Source: Acidaminococcaceae bacterium (GTDB lineage Bacteria > Bacillota > Negativicutes > Acidaminococcales > Acidaminococcaceae). From it: a stretch of DNA of 64,000 nt. A program made the translations under genes and the position numbers. Under the pieces are notes generated by a model. The model was not told the DNA's origin and ran no database searches. It saw only the letters and a program-made list of their open reading frames with translations. Of this stretch, positions 43,290-52,375 are shown piece after piece. Positions within the stretch are counted from its first letter, which is position 1; every line of letters begins with the position of its first letter. The DNA lies in the NCBI GenBank assembly GCA_944390935.1, contig CALXRU010000009.1, positions 1-64,000 on the forward strand, read 5' to 3'.

Positions 43290-44558
43290 TTAAAAATAAG
43301 TGCGCACACCAACATAGGTATTGCTCTTATTGCCGTGGCGCAAATCGGTCTGCTCTCCCAGCAGCGAAAAGTTGTCGGTCAGCTTCAGCTCGCCGCCCAG
43401 CTTTACTTTGGCGTCGTCAAAATCATACACCTGCGTGTAAAGGCGGAAGCGGTCGGCAAAATCGTAGCCAAGCCCCACGCCAAACTCGCCCTGCATGGCG
43501 CCCATGCTTACATCGGCGGCACCCAGCTCCTTGCCGAACTGCAAATCAAGTTTGTTGCTGTCGCCAAGGTCATAGCCGCCCAGGTAAAAAAAAGTGTCTT
43601 CCTGCGGGCGCAGGGTTACGCCCAGATTGCTGCGCCAGTCGCCGCCTTCCGCGCTGTGCGTAACGTCGGCGCTTATTTCAGCAGTTTCCAGCACGCCCAG
43701 CATGCGGTTGGCCTTTTCGCTGGCCTCGCGCGCGTTATGCAGCGTTGCCTTTAAATCTTCCTCGGTCTGCGGGTCGCTGGCAACATTTTCCAGCAGCTTG
43801 CTTGCTTCTTCAATGCGGGCGCTGGTCTTGGCCATGTTCTCAACTATCTCGGCAAAATTCTGCCCGGCATGCCCTTCGTTGACCTCGGCGATGATGTTTT
43901 CCATGCTGCTGGCCGTTTCGTTCATGCGCGCGCTCATTTCGCTAAGTTGCTTAACCATTACATTAATCTGCTGCTGGTTGTCCACCGCCACATCAGCCAT
44001 TACTTTGGTAAAGGCGTTCATGTTGGCACTGATGTCCTTCATGTTCAAAAAGCCTTCGCGCAGCGATTGCTGCACTTCCGGGTCGCCGAACACATTGTCC
44101 AGCGCGTCGGCAATGTTCTCTACCTTTTTCAGCACTTCGCCCGATGCGCTCATAAAGGTGTCAAAGCCGCCGCCCGGCGTGCCTTTCACCCTATCGCCCT
44201 CCTCCAAAAAGGCGCTTACCGAACGCGGAGGCGGCTGGATATCGACGAACTTCTCGCCCAGAATGCCGTCCGCACCGATGGTGAAGGTTGCTTCCTGCGG
44301 AATCTGCACGTTGTCGTTGATTTCGGCAACAACCTCAATGCCGCTGTCGCTGACGGTCAGCCCTTTGACCGTGCCGACCTGCACACCGGCGTAGCGCACC
44401 ATGTTGCCTGCCATCAACCCGCCAACCTGCGGATAATCTATTGTAATGTTGTATTTGTCGCTGCCAAAACTGAACGTGCCCAAAAAGGTTATCATCGCCG
44501 CTAAAATCGCAGCGCCGCCCAGTGTTACCGCGCCTACTTTAACTTCGCTGGAACTCAT
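43290..44558 (-). CDS. mlaD: MlaD/MCE protein with C-terminal outer-membrane barrel
   Basis: 422 residues. A membrane anchor (about 8-30) and an MCE domain (about 36-112; YPQVGGLMAGNMVRYAGV, LGEKFVDIQPPP) are followed by a long alpha-helical stretch (about 130-300). Then come alternating amphipathic strands (about 308-422; NLGVTLRPQEDTFFYLGGY, RLYTQVYDFDDAKVKLGGEL) ending in Phe (VGVRTYF), the signature of an outer-membrane barrel. E. coli MlaD is only 183 residues and lacks this. A single protein bridging both membranes has been described for Veillonella MlaD. It overlaps mlaF by 4 bases. Confidence 0.92.
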   Translation of the reverse strand: MSSSEVKVGAVTLGGAAILAAMITFLGTFSFGSDKYNITIDYPQVGGLMAGNMVRYAGVQVGTVKGLTVSDSGIEVVAEINDNVQIPQEATFTIGADGILGEKFVDIQPPPRSVSAFLEEGDRVKGTPGGGFDTFMSASGEVLKKVENIADALDNVFGDPEVQQSLREGFLNMKDISANMNAFTKVMADVAVDNQQQINVMVKQLSEMSARMNETASSMENIIAEVNEGHAGQNFAEIVENMAKTSARIEEASKLLENVASDPQTEEDLKATLHNAREASEKANRMLGVLETAEISADVTHSAEGGDWRSNLGVTLRPQEDTFFYLGGYDLGDSNKLDLQFGKELGAADVSMGAMQGEFGVGLGYDFADRFRLYTQVYDFDDAKVKLGGELKLTDNFSLLGEQTDLRHGNKSNTYVGVRTYF

Positions 44559-45313
44559 TCTATCACCTGCTCTTTAATCTCGCGCCCTTCGATAAAGGCT
44601 TTTACAATCGGGTTTGCGCTTTGCTGCATTTCCTCCGCCGTGCCGATGGCGACGATGCGCCCCTTGTACAGCATGGCAACGCGGTCTGCGGCGTAAAACG
44701 CCGACTGCATATCGTGCGTTACCAAAACGGAAGTAACGTGCAGCTGCTGCTGCGTCTTTTTTATCAGACGGCTGATGTTATGGCTCATAATCGGGTCGAG
44801 CCCCGCCGTCGGTTCATCGTACAAAACAATCTCCGGGCTGACGGCAATGGCACGCGCAAGCCCCACGCGTTTTTTCATACCGCCGCTAAGCTCCGCCGGA
44901 TATAAATCCTGCGTGTCCGGCAGGCCTACCATTTCCAGCATCTGCCCCACAATCTGCCGTATTTCTTCTTCGCCCTTATCCGTGTGCTGGCGCAGGCCAA
45001 AAGCCACGTTTTCGCCCACGGTTAAAAAGTCGAACAGCGCCGAATACTGAAAAACCATGCCCATCTTCATGCGCAGGCGGTTCCAACCGTCCTCGTCAAC
45101 CTCAGACACGTCCTCGCCCTGAATGTAAATCTTGCCGCCGTTGGGTTCTAATAAACCAATCATCGAGCGCAGCACCGTGCTTTTGCCCGTACCAGAAGGC
45201 CCGAGTATCGCCAGCGTTTCGCCGCGGTAAACGTCAAGGTCGATGTCATCCAGCACCGTATGTGTGCCGAAGGTAATATTCAATTGGCGCAAACTGATTA
45301 CCGCTTCTGCCAT
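44555..45313 (-). CDS. mlaF: Mla ABC transporter ATP-binding protein MlaF
   Basis: 252 residues. Walker A GPSGTGKST (38-46), signature LSGGMKKRVGLARAIA and Walker B IVLYDEPTAGLDP are intact; LSGGMKKR is the MlaF/Ttg2A form. It powers phospholipid movement through MlaE and MlaD. The gap to mlaE is 9 bases. Confidence 0.95.
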   Translation of the reverse strand: MAEAVISLRQLNITFGTHTVLDDIDLDVYRGETLAILGPSGTGKSTVLRSMIGLLEPNGGKIYIQGEDVSEVDEDGWNRLRMKMGMVFQYSALFDFLTVGENVAFGLRQHTDKGEEEIRQIVGQMLEMVGLPDTQDLYPAELSGGMKKRVGLARAIAVSPEIVLYDEPTAGLDPIMSHNISRLIKKTQQQLHVTSVLVTHDMQSAFYAADRVAMLYKGRIVAIGTAEEMQQSANPIVKAFIEGREIKEQVIE

Positions 45314-45322
45314 TACTTAACC

Positions 45323-46093
45323 TCATACATAAAGCACTGCCGACAAAAAATAGTTGGCAATAAAAATCAAAATTATCGAAAGCACTACGGATTCCGTCGT
45401 CGCAAGGCCTACGCCTTCAGCGCCCTGCTTTGCGCCAAGCCCCTTATGGCTGGCCACAATGGCGATAATGCCGCCGAAAACCATGCTTTTAATCATGCCG
45501 CCGGTAACGTCAAAAATATCAGCAAACACTTTAATGGAATTGATATAGGTAAAATTGCTGATGCCTGCGTAATAATGCGCAACCACCCAGCCGCCGACGT
45601 TGCCGATGCCGTTGGCAAACACAATCAGTACCGGCATCATCAGCACCGCCGCCAAAAAGCGCGGCACCACAAGGTAGGTTATCGGGTTCGTTGCCATAAC
45701 CTTCAAAGCGTCAATCTGTTCCGTAACCTTCATTGTGCCAAGCTCCGCCGCAATGGCAGCGCCTATGCGCCCGGCCACAACAACGCCCGTCAGCACCGGC
45801 ACCAGCTCGCGCCCCAGCGCGATGGCAACAATGCCGCCAACGGATGAAGCAGCGCCAAAACGCACAAATTCCGTTGCCGTCTGCAAGGCAAAAACCATGC
45901 CGGTAAACAGAATCGTCATCAGAACAATGGGCAGGGAATCCGCACCGAGCCGCGCCATCTGCCGCACCGTTTCGCGGGCATTGGCATATTTCAGGCGCGC
46001 CGCCGTATCCAGAAACAGCTGCATAATACGCCCGGTATTTTCACACGCGGTAATGGTGTACCTGCCCACCGCGGCACAAATATCTTTCAGCAT
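45323..46093 (-). CDS. mlaE: Mla ABC transporter permease MlaE
   Basis: 256 residues with about five membrane helices and the MlaE signature LGRELVPVLTGVVVAGRIGA followed by GTMKVTEQIDALKVMATNP. It is the first gene of mlaE-mlaF-mlaD. Confidence 0.95.
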   Translation of the reverse strand: MLKDICAAVGRYTITACENTGRIMQLFLDTAARLKYANARETVRQMARLGADSLPIVLMTILFTGMVFALQTATEFVRFGAASSVGGIVAIALGRELVPVLTGVVVAGRIGAAIAAELGTMKVTEQIDALKVMATNPITYLVVPRFLAAVLMMPVLIVFANGIGNVGGWVVAHYYAGISNFTYINSIKVFADIFDVTGGMIKSMVFGGIIAIVASHKGLGAKQGAEGVGLATTESVVLSIILIFIANYFLSAVLYV

Positions 46094-46145
46094 CAGCCTC
46101 GTCCTTTCCCCAAAATTTTTAAGCTATTGTTATATAATTCAACAT

Positions 46146-46182
46146 AAAGCAAAGATTCCCTGCTTATGGGAATCACTGCTTT
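46146..46182 (-). terminator. Terminator after the S55 peptidase gene
   Basis: GATTCCC/GGGAATC stem extended by AAAGCA/TGCTTT across a small internal loop; the minus-strand tail is T-rich (TTTGCTTTATG). Confidence 0.55.
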
Positions 46183-46214
46183 TTAACGATTTTGTAAAAT
46201 CTCTTTGTAAAATT

Positions 46215-47894
46215 TTAGTCAATAACGTCAACCATAATATCCGCCGTGCCGTCCACGATAAAATTCATCGTGGTTTTCTGCTTGGCGGGCGTGCCCTGCA
46301 AGGCTGCCGCAAAACCTGCGTCCTGCTGCTGCGCCATCATGTCCGGGTCGGGCAGCGCAGCGATATCGACAATGATTTCGTTGTTCTGGTCCGCGTTGTT
46401 GATATCGGCAATAAAGTCTTTCAGTGTACGGCGCTGCGGCTGTTTGGCCGCCGGTATGCCTTCCTCCTGCTGGCGTTTCATCATTTCCTGCATCCACGCC
46501 AGGCTGCTGCCGCCGCGCACGTTAAGCGCCAGTTTGCCCGCGCGCTGCTGCTTGGGCACGGTAAACTGCACCGTTTTGGTAATTTTCGCCGCGCGGTAGG
46601 GCTGCAATTCCACGTCGATGTTCAGCACATCACCGGCGCGCACCTCCAGCTTCTGCGGGTGTGCGGCAACAATTTCCGCCACCTCCGGCTCCGTGCCGAC
46701 AGCGACATTCGCCTCAATATTATAAATGTCAATCTTCTCAAATTTATTCTGCGCCAGCAAAGTTGCCGCCTGCACAAGCTCCTGGCTGATCATTTTCAGG
46801 ATGCCGGTATCGGCGTAATACATATTCTCGCGCTTAATCAAAATCTGTTCGCCGCCTGCGCTGCGCCCGTCAATGCGGAAGTCAAAGCGCGCCGTGCCGC
46901 CGCCTTCCCTGTCCGCCACGCGCGTAACGGTGTTGTAGGTAACGGCGTCCACCATGGCGGGCAAAAGCGCGTCGTCGTCAATCAGTTCCGTGCGCGCGCT
47001 GCCGTTAACGCCGCGGCTGGTATCCGTCACCGCCACATACATGGGTATCACTTTCGGCTGCACGCCGATTTTGGCGGCAATGCCCGCGCTGCGGTCCTGC
47101 GTAACCGTGCCGATGGTTTCGCCAAGGTTGCCGACCTTATACGCGCTCTGCAAATTGGGCAGCGATGTTAAAATCCACACCCTGTCCAAAAAGTAATTGC
47201 TGTCGCCGCGCTGCATAAACGGGTGCCCAAAGGCAAGCAAACTGCCGTCGTCGCCCAGCCACGTTATTGTGCCCAGCGCCCCCAGGCGGATATCGCCGCG
47301 AATCAGCGAAACGCCGATTGCACTGCCGGGTTCAAGCGGTTTTGTCGATGTAAAATCACCGCTGCCGCCTGCGCCGGTTGCTTCCAGCCCCAGCGGGGCA
47401 AGTTTGTCATTCAAATAATCCAGCCCTTTGCCGGTAAAGCCGCCCGCCATCAGCACCGTGCTTTTGGGGATAAACTCCGACGGGCGCGGGCTTGCCTCGT
47501 TCAATAAATCCAGCATCCGCCCGATAGGCGTTAAAAAGCAGTAATGCGGGTCGTTAAATTCCTTGCCGAAGGCAACGGCGCCGACCAGACGCCCGTTAAT
47601 ATACACCGGGCTGCCGCTCATGCCCTGCGCCACGCCGCCGCTTTTTTCAATCAAGTCGCCGCTTGTGCGCACAAGGATGCTGTAACCCGTCGCCTCGCTG
47701 CCGGTAACGCCGATAACTTCAACATCAAAATTTTCAACCGTTTCGCCGCTGATAACAGTCTTACCGATGCCGTGCATACCGGGGCGCACGTCCCCCACCG
47801 GCATCAGCGGCACGTTGGCGGCGCACACTAAAGGCAGGCTTATTAAAAGCAGCATATTAAAAATAAAAGTAAGCAGTAATTTTTTCGTTTTCAT
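46215..47894 (-). CDS. SpoIVB-like peptidase S55 domain protein
   Basis: 559 residues with ATG at 47894 and GAGGG close upstream (a further in-frame start lies 27 codons earlier). A signal peptide (about 1-26) is followed by the S55 domain: GMHGIGKTVISG (39-50) and KSGGVAQGMSGSPVYINGR, with the active Ser at 93 or 95, then a long C-terminal beta-rich region with no named domain. In spore formers SpoIVB triggers sigma-K processing; here there is no spore gene nearby and the gene stands between envelope genes, so another secreted target is likely. Confidence 0.87.
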   Translation of the reverse strand: MKTKKLLLTFIFNMLLLISLPLVCAANVPLMPVGDVRPGMHGIGKTVISGETVENFDVEVIGVTGSEATGYSILVRTSGDLIEKSGGVAQGMSGSPVYINGRLVGAVAFGKEFNDPHYCFLTPIGRMLDLLNEASPRPSEFIPKSTVLMAGGFTGKGLDYLNDKLAPLGLEATGAGGSGDFTSTKPLEPGSAIGVSLIRGDIRLGALGTITWLGDDGSLLAFGHPFMQRGDSNYFLDRVWILTSLPNLQSAYKVGNLGETIGTVTQDRSAGIAAKIGVQPKVIPMYVAVTDTSRGVNGSARTELIDDDALLPAMVDAVTYNTVTRVADREGGGTARFDFRIDGRSAGGEQILIKRENMYYADTGILKMISQELVQAATLLAQNKFEKIDIYNIEANVAVGTEPEVAEIVAAHPQKLEVRAGDVLNIDVELQPYRAAKITKTVQFTVPKQQRAGKLALNVRGGSSLAWMQEMMKRQQEEGIPAAKQPQRRTLKDFIADINNADQNNEIIVDIAALPDPDMMAQQQDAGFAAALQGTPAKQKTTMNFIVDGTADIMVDVID

Positions 47895-47998
47895 AAAACC
47901 CTCATCAATAACGCAAAACCGGCATGGGCAAACGCCGCACGCCGGTTCAATCTTTTTTAAGCAAATCAGCCGCACGCAGCCGTGGCATGCATGGCTAT

Positions 47999-48027
47999 AT
48001 TATACTATTTAAAAATTTTTCTGGCAA
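47999..48027 (-). promoter_or_regulatory. Promoter of the S55 peptidase gene
   Basis: Minus strand TTGCCA (48022-48027), 17 bases, TATAAT (47999-48004). It abuts the stop codon of the upstream gene. The leader (about 98 bases) contains an AACCGGC/GCCGGTT stem. Confidence 0.75.
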
Positions 48028-48030
48028 GCG

Positions 48031-49431
48031 TCAGCCCTTGGTGGGGAACACGCCCAAACCAACGCTGACCGCCCTTTCCCTGCCATCGGAAGGGTTATTT
48101 AAAATTTTGCCGTCCAGCACCATCTCGCTGCTGCCGCCGCCGTCAAAGTTCAGCGCCTGCACCGCGCCCAGCTTCACCATGTAATCGGCAAGCTCCTGCA
48201 AGCTCATGCCCGCGCTGCTGCGGCTGCGCCCGTCAACAACCAGCAAAATTACAGTGCCGTCCTTTTTAACGCCAATCGCCGTACGCGGCGCACGCCCGCG
48301 CGCAATGTCGCCGGCAATGTTTTCTTCCGCACTGCGCACGTCAGCCTTGCCGTTTGTTACCAGCGAAGGCCCTGCGCCAAGCACCAATTCTGCCTCATCG
48401 GCCTTTTCGCTGCCCAAAGTTTCACGCAGGCGCACACGGTCGCCAACCTGCACGCGCTCCAAAATTTTAGCTGCATCGCCGTGGGCGGATAAAACGACGC
48501 TATCCTTGTCTATTTTCATGTTGCCGTTTTTGCTTACTTCCGTCACTTCGCCGTTATTGGCGACGCGGACTTCGCAGCCCCACTGGTTGGTTTTGGTGGC
48601 AGGTCCGTAGTAATGCGTGTACAGCACAACGTCGCCCGCAATGCGCGCACGGTTAATGCCCTTGATGTTGATAAACGTGCCCAGTTTGGGGAAGAAAGCG
48701 CGCCCCTCGTATGCCAAATCCTGCATAACCATCGGCTCGCCGCCAGCAACAACAAAAGCGCTGCGCGGCTGGCTTTCCATGCCCAGCCATTCGCCGTCCA
48801 GCTTTAAGTTGCCGATAATCCAGCCGTCGCCGTCAAAATACGAAGCGTTAACGGCCGCACGCGCGCCCACTGCCTTGCTGGCTTTCAGCAAAGTGCCGCG
48901 CCCGTTTTTATTTACCGCGCCGCTGAACGGTTTTAAGGTGTAGCGGTTCTTCGGGGCAATCTCTAAAATATTTACCTCTACCGGCAGGCCGTTCATGTCC
49001 TCGCGGCGGTAAATATGCGTCAGCCCTTTGCCCATATCGTTTTTGGTGCTTTCCACGCGGATGCGGAAAATATCCAACACCAGACGGTCGGGGTTCTTCA
49101 GCACCAGCACCTTGTGCTGCGCTTCGCTGTTCAAATCAATAACAAGGCGCGTTTTATCGCCCTTTTCCTGCAAGCGCGCTTTTTTGATAATCGGGTCCTT
49201 TACTTTGGAAACGATATCGTCCTCAAGCTCCGCGTCAAGTTCCAGCACCAGCTGTTTTTTGGTGTTTTTAATTTCCTTGTATTCAATTTTGCCGTCCGCG
49301 TCGACAACAAAACGGATTCTGCTCGGCCCGCTGCTGAAACGTAAGTCCTGCACCTCCGCCGCCATCGCCGCCAGCGGCACAGCCACAACCAAAAGCGCAG
49401 CCGCCGCCAGCCTGCCTAAAAATTTCAACAT
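48031..49431 (-). CDS. AMIN-like and phosphodiester glycosidase (NAGPA) domain protein
   Basis: 466 residues with ATG at 49431, 6 bases after GGAGGT. A signal peptide (about 1-25, ending AMA) is followed by an AMIN-like beta domain (about 27-120; DLRFSSGPSRIRFVV, DRLVLDIFRIRV) that usually binds peptidoglycan, then a NAGPA domain (about 140-466; AAVNASYFDGDGWIIG, RTAIGVKKDGTVILLVVDGR, ALNFDGGGSSEMVL). NAGPA members cleave sugar phosphodiesters. Its place after mreB suggests cell-wall or teichoic-like glycan turnover; the substrate is unknown. Confidence 0.88.
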   Translation of the reverse strand: MLKFLGRLAAAALLVVAVPLAAMAAEVQDLRFSSGPSRIRFVVDADGKIEYKEIKNTKKQLVLELDAELEDDIVSKVKDPIIKKARLQEKGDKTRLVIDLNSEAQHKVLVLKNPDRLVLDIFRIRVESTKNDMGKGLTHIYRREDMNGLPVEVNILEIAPKNRYTLKPFSGAVNKNGRGTLLKASKAVGARAAVNASYFDGDGWIIGNLKLDGEWLGMESQPRSAFVVAGGEPMVMQDLAYEGRAFFPKLGTFINIKGINRARIAGDVVLYTHYYGPATKTNQWGCEVRVANNGEVTEVSKNGNMKIDKDSVVLSAHGDAAKILERVQVGDRVRLRETLGSEKADEAELVLGAGPSLVTNGKADVRSAEENIAGDIARGRAPRTAIGVKKDGTVILLVVDGRSRSSAGMSLQELADYMVKLGAVQALNFDGGGSSEMVLDGKILNNPSDGRERAVSVGLGVFPTKG

Positions 49432-49448
49432 CTTCTTACCTCCGTGCA

Positions 49449-49479
49449 AAAAACAATACACAGCCCGCAGGCTGTGTAT
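49449..49479 (-). terminator. Terminator or attenuator after mreB
   Basis: Perfect 10-bp stem ATACACAGCC/GGCTGTGTAT (49456-49479) with a 4-base loop, then TTGTTTTTTG on the minus strand. Confidence 0.75.
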
Positions 49480-49496
49480 CAAAAGTTAATCTTCAA

Positions 49497-50513
49497 TCAG
49501 TCGTTGCCGATAACCGCGCCCGGGCGCAGATTGTTCAGCTCGCTCAGTGCTTTGCCGGTGCCCAGCGCCACGCAGTCCAGCGGGTTTTCCGCAACCGTGG
49601 TTTTAATGCCGGTTTCGTCGGTCAAAAGCTGTGCCAGTCCGTCCAGCATTGCACCGCCGCCGGTCAGCACCATGCCCTTGTCCACAATGTCAGCCGAAAG
49701 TTCCGGCGGACATTTTTCCAATACGCCGCGGATAGTGGCAATCATGCTGTAAACAGGCTCGCGCAAAGCAGCACGCGCATCTGCGGAAGTTACTTTAATG
49801 GTAGTCGGCATGCCGGTTACCAGGTCGCGGCCGCGCACTTCAATCGCGTCGCTGCGCCCTTCGGAATGTACCGTTGCCACTTTAACTTTAATTTCTTCTG
49901 CCGTCGGCTCGCCAATCAGCACGTTGTGCACTTTTTTAACGTAACGCACAATCGCGTCGTCAAAAGCATCGCCGCCAATGCGGATAGAAGAATCGACAAC
50001 CACGCCGCCCATGCTCAAAATAGCAATGTCGGTCGTGCCGCCGCCGATATCAATAACCATGCTGCCGCTCGGCACACTGATGTCAAGACCTGCGCCCAGC
50101 GCTGCAGCCAGCGGTTCTTCGATAAGATAGGTTTTAGACGCGCCTGCGTTCATGGCTGCTTCCAGCACGGCACGTTTTTCAACGGAAGTAATGCCGGTCG
50201 GGATGCTGACCATAATGCGCGGCTTGCTGAAAAAGCTTTTGCCTGCCACGCGCGCCACTACAAACTCAAGCATTTTCTGCGTAACGGTATAGTTGGCAAT
50301 AACGCCCTCTTTTAACGGGCGGATTACGGAAATATTGCCCGGAACCTTGCCAATCATGTCGCGTGCTTCGTTGCCGACAGCCAGAATTTTATTTTTGCTT
50401 TTGTTAATTGCCACTACGGAAGGCTCGTCAAACACGATGCCCTTGCCTTTGATGTACACCAGAATGTTGGCGGTACCAAGGTCGATGCCTATATCAACAC
50501 TGTTAAAAAACAT
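49497..50513 (-). CDS. mreB: Rod shape-determining protein MreB
   Basis: 338-residue bacterial actin. Phosphate loops DIGIDLGTANILVY (7-20) and VIDIGGGTTDIAIL (about 154-167) and VLTGGGAMLDG near the C-terminus are present. It organises wall synthesis along the membrane. It follows murA by 14 bases; mreC and mreD are not adjacent, so it may be the Mbl/MreBH type of stand-alone gene. Confidence 0.95.
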   Translation of the reverse strand: MFFNSVDIGIDLGTANILVYIKGKGIVFDEPSVVAINKSKNKILAVGNEARDMIGKVPGNISVIRPLKEGVIANYTVTQKMLEFVVARVAGKSFFSKPRIMVSIPTGITSVEKRAVLEAAMNAGASKTYLIEEPLAAALGAGLDISVPSGSMVIDIGGGTTDIAILSMGGVVVDSSIRIGGDAFDDAIVRYVKKVHNVLIGEPTAEEIKVKVATVHSEGRSDAIEVRGRDLVTGMPTTIKVTSADARAALREPVYSMIATIRGVLEKCPPELSADIVDKGMVLTGGGAMLDGLAQLLTDETGIKTTVAENPLDCVALGTGKALSELNNLRPGAVIGND

Positions 50514-50527
50514 TTCTTCACCTACTT

Positions 50528-51793
50528 TTAATCTTTCGTGCCGACGCGCTCAATATCCGCGCCCAAATTTCTCAGCTTGGCCACAATCTCCTCGTAGCCG
50601 CGGTCAATGTGGTAAATATCGCAAATTTCGGTTGCGCCTTCCGCTACCAGCCCAGCCAAAATCATCGCCGCACCGGCACGCAGGTCGGTTGCCCTTACGG
50701 TGCAGCCGGTTAAATGCGCAGGCCCGGTAATAACGGCGCTGCGTCCGTCGGTGGTAATGTCCGCGCCCATACGGTTCAGCTCAACCACGTGCATAAAACG
50801 GTTTTCAAAAACAGTTTCTGTTACTTTGCTGCGCCCTTCGGCGATGACAAGCATCGCCATCATCTGCGCCTGCATATCGGTCGGGAAGCCCGGGTACGGC
50901 AGCGTTTTAATATCGACTGCCTTCAATTTGCCGTCGGAGGCGACATGGATGCGGTCGATATCTTCTTCAACCAGCGCGCCTGCTTCACGCAGCTTGGCAA
51001 TCAGCGGTTTCTGGTGTTCCGGCAGTACGTTTTCAATAATCACATCGCCGCCCGTCATCGCTGCGGCAATCATATAAGTGCCAGCCTCAATGCGGTCCGG
51101 AATAACGGAATGCTGTACGCCGTGCAGTTCGCTGACGCCTTCGATAGTAATAATATTGGTGCCTGCCCCGCGCACACGCGCGCCCATCTGGTTCAGATAG
51201 TTGGCAAGGTCAACAATTTCAGGTTCTTCGGCGGGGTTTTCCAGCACAGTCGTGCCTTTAGCCATAGCAGCCGCCATCATAATATTTTCCGTCGCGCCCA
51301 CGCTCGGGAAGTCCAGGTAAATGTTAGCGCCTACCATGCCGTCCGGCGCGGAAGCTTCAATATAACCATGTCCCTGCTCGATTTTAACGCCCAGCGCTTC
51401 AAAGCCCTTAAGGTGCAAATCAATCGGGCGCGTGCCGATTGCGCAGCCGCCAGGCTGGGAAATACGCGCATAACCCTTACGCGCCAAAAGAGGCCCCATT
51501 ACAAGGAACGAAGCACGCATGGAACGCACCAGTTCATACGGCGCTTCACACGAAGTAATTTCCGTGCTGTCAACCTTCAGCGCGTTCGGTTCGGAAGCGT
51601 CAACCTTAATGCCGAGGCATTCCAAAACGGCGCAAATCGTGCGCACATCCTCCAAAGCAGGTATTTCATCCAGCCTGCTGGGCGACGTGCCCAAAATAGA
51701 AGCAGCGATAATCGGCAGTACAGCGTTTTTGGCGCCGCTGGTCTTAACCCTGCCGACAAGGCGGTTGCCGCCTTTAACTATCAATCTTTCCAA
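50528..51793 (-). CDS. murA: UDP-N-acetylglucosamine 1-carboxyvinyltransferase MurA
   Basis: The first committed enzyme of peptidoglycan synthesis, about 421 residues. [11 protein letters not shown] (18-28) and the [14 protein letters not shown] loop with the catalytic Cys are present. The start must be a TTG: one at 51793 gives the family-like MERLIVKGG with AGGAG 9 bases upstream, while another two codons earlier is closer to the ribosome site. A TTG start suggests modest expression. It begins the murA-mreB unit. Confidence 0.95.
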   Translation of the reverse strand: MERLIVKGGNRLVGRVKTSGAKNAVLPIIAASILGTSPSRLDEIPALEDVRTICAVLECLGIKVDASEPNALKVDSTEITSCEAPYELVRSMRASFLVMGPLLARKGYARISQPGGCAIGTRPIDLHLKGFEALGVKIEQGHGYIEASAPDGMVGANIYLDFPSVGATENIMMAAAMAKGTTVLENPAEEPEIVDLANYLNQMGARVRGAGTNIITIEGVSELHGVQHSVIPDRIEAGTYMIAAAMTGGDVIIENVLPEHQKPLIAKLREAGALVEEDIDRIHVASDGKLKAVDIKTLPYPGFPTDMQAQMMAMLVIAEGRSKVTETVFENRFMHVVELNRMGADITTDGRSAVITGPAHLTGCTVRATDLRAGAAMILAGLVAEGATEICDIYHIDRGYEEIVAKLRNLGADIERVGTKD

Positions 51794-51890
51794 CTGCAAA
51801 CTCTCCTGTTCTTAACCATTCTATAAAAAGGCAGACTTCTAAAAATAAATATTTTCTGTGATAGTTTATCACTTTTTTTGCATATTGGCA

Positions 51891-51930
51891 ATAAAAAACA
51901 CTTACCATTTTTAACAAACGGTAAGTGTTT
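51891..51930 (-). terminator. Terminator of the small gene at 51953
   Basis: An 11-bp stem AAACACTTACC/GGTAAGTGTTT (51896-51930) with a 13-base loop, then a T run on the minus strand. Confidence 0.8.
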
Positions 51931-51952
51931 AATGCTTACTTAAATTACGGAA

Positions 51953-52147
51953 TCAGATGCCGCGGCTCTGTACTTTCAGACGCTCGGCAAGAATATTGTA
52001 ATTGGTTTCCTTTTCCATAATTTCTTTTTTAATTTCAGCAATAACATCGGGGTCTTCTTCGGTTTTCAGGCGCTCGCGCAGTTCCAGCACAGCCTGCCTT
52101 AGTTCAAACATTTTATTTCCGGACACGGTATTGAATACATCAGCCAT
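51953..52147 (-). CDS. Small helical protein of unknown function
   Basis: 64 residues with the ATG at 52147, 9 bases after GGGAG. It is almost entirely a charged helix (ELRQAVLELRERLKTEEDPD, then IAEIKKEIMEKE) and likely cytoplasmic. It has its own terminator and lies between ompM and murA. No family is recognised. Confidence 0.7.
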   Translation of the reverse strand: MADVFNTVSGNKMFELRQAVLELRERLKTEEDPDVIAEIKKEIMEKETNYNILAERLKVQSRGI

Positions 52148-52310
52148 GAAAATCAACTCCCATCATTCTTTGTATTTTTATTATACCAAAATATGATAGT
52201 ATAAGCAAAGTTTTATTTTCGCCGCCGCGTATAAAATTTAAATAAAATTTCACAAATTGCGCAAACTGCCATTTATTTTTACATTAAACCATACGCTTAC
52301 GCGGATATAC

Positions 52311-52341
52311 AAAAAGCGGATGGCTTATGCCATCCGCTTTT
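52311..52341 (-). terminator. Terminator of ompM
   Basis: Perfect 13-bp stem AAAAGCGGATGGC (52312-52324) with 52329-52341 and a 4-base loop, strong in both directions. Confidence 0.92.
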
Positions 52342-52375
52342 AAAGCTTTCCGTATTAAACTTATTAAAGTTAAGA

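Noticed and set aside
51860..51882. Plus-strand terminator GTGATA/TATCAC with T run
   Set aside because: No plus-strand gene precedes it; the stem is only 6 bp. It may be an operator palindrome before murA but nothing else supports that.
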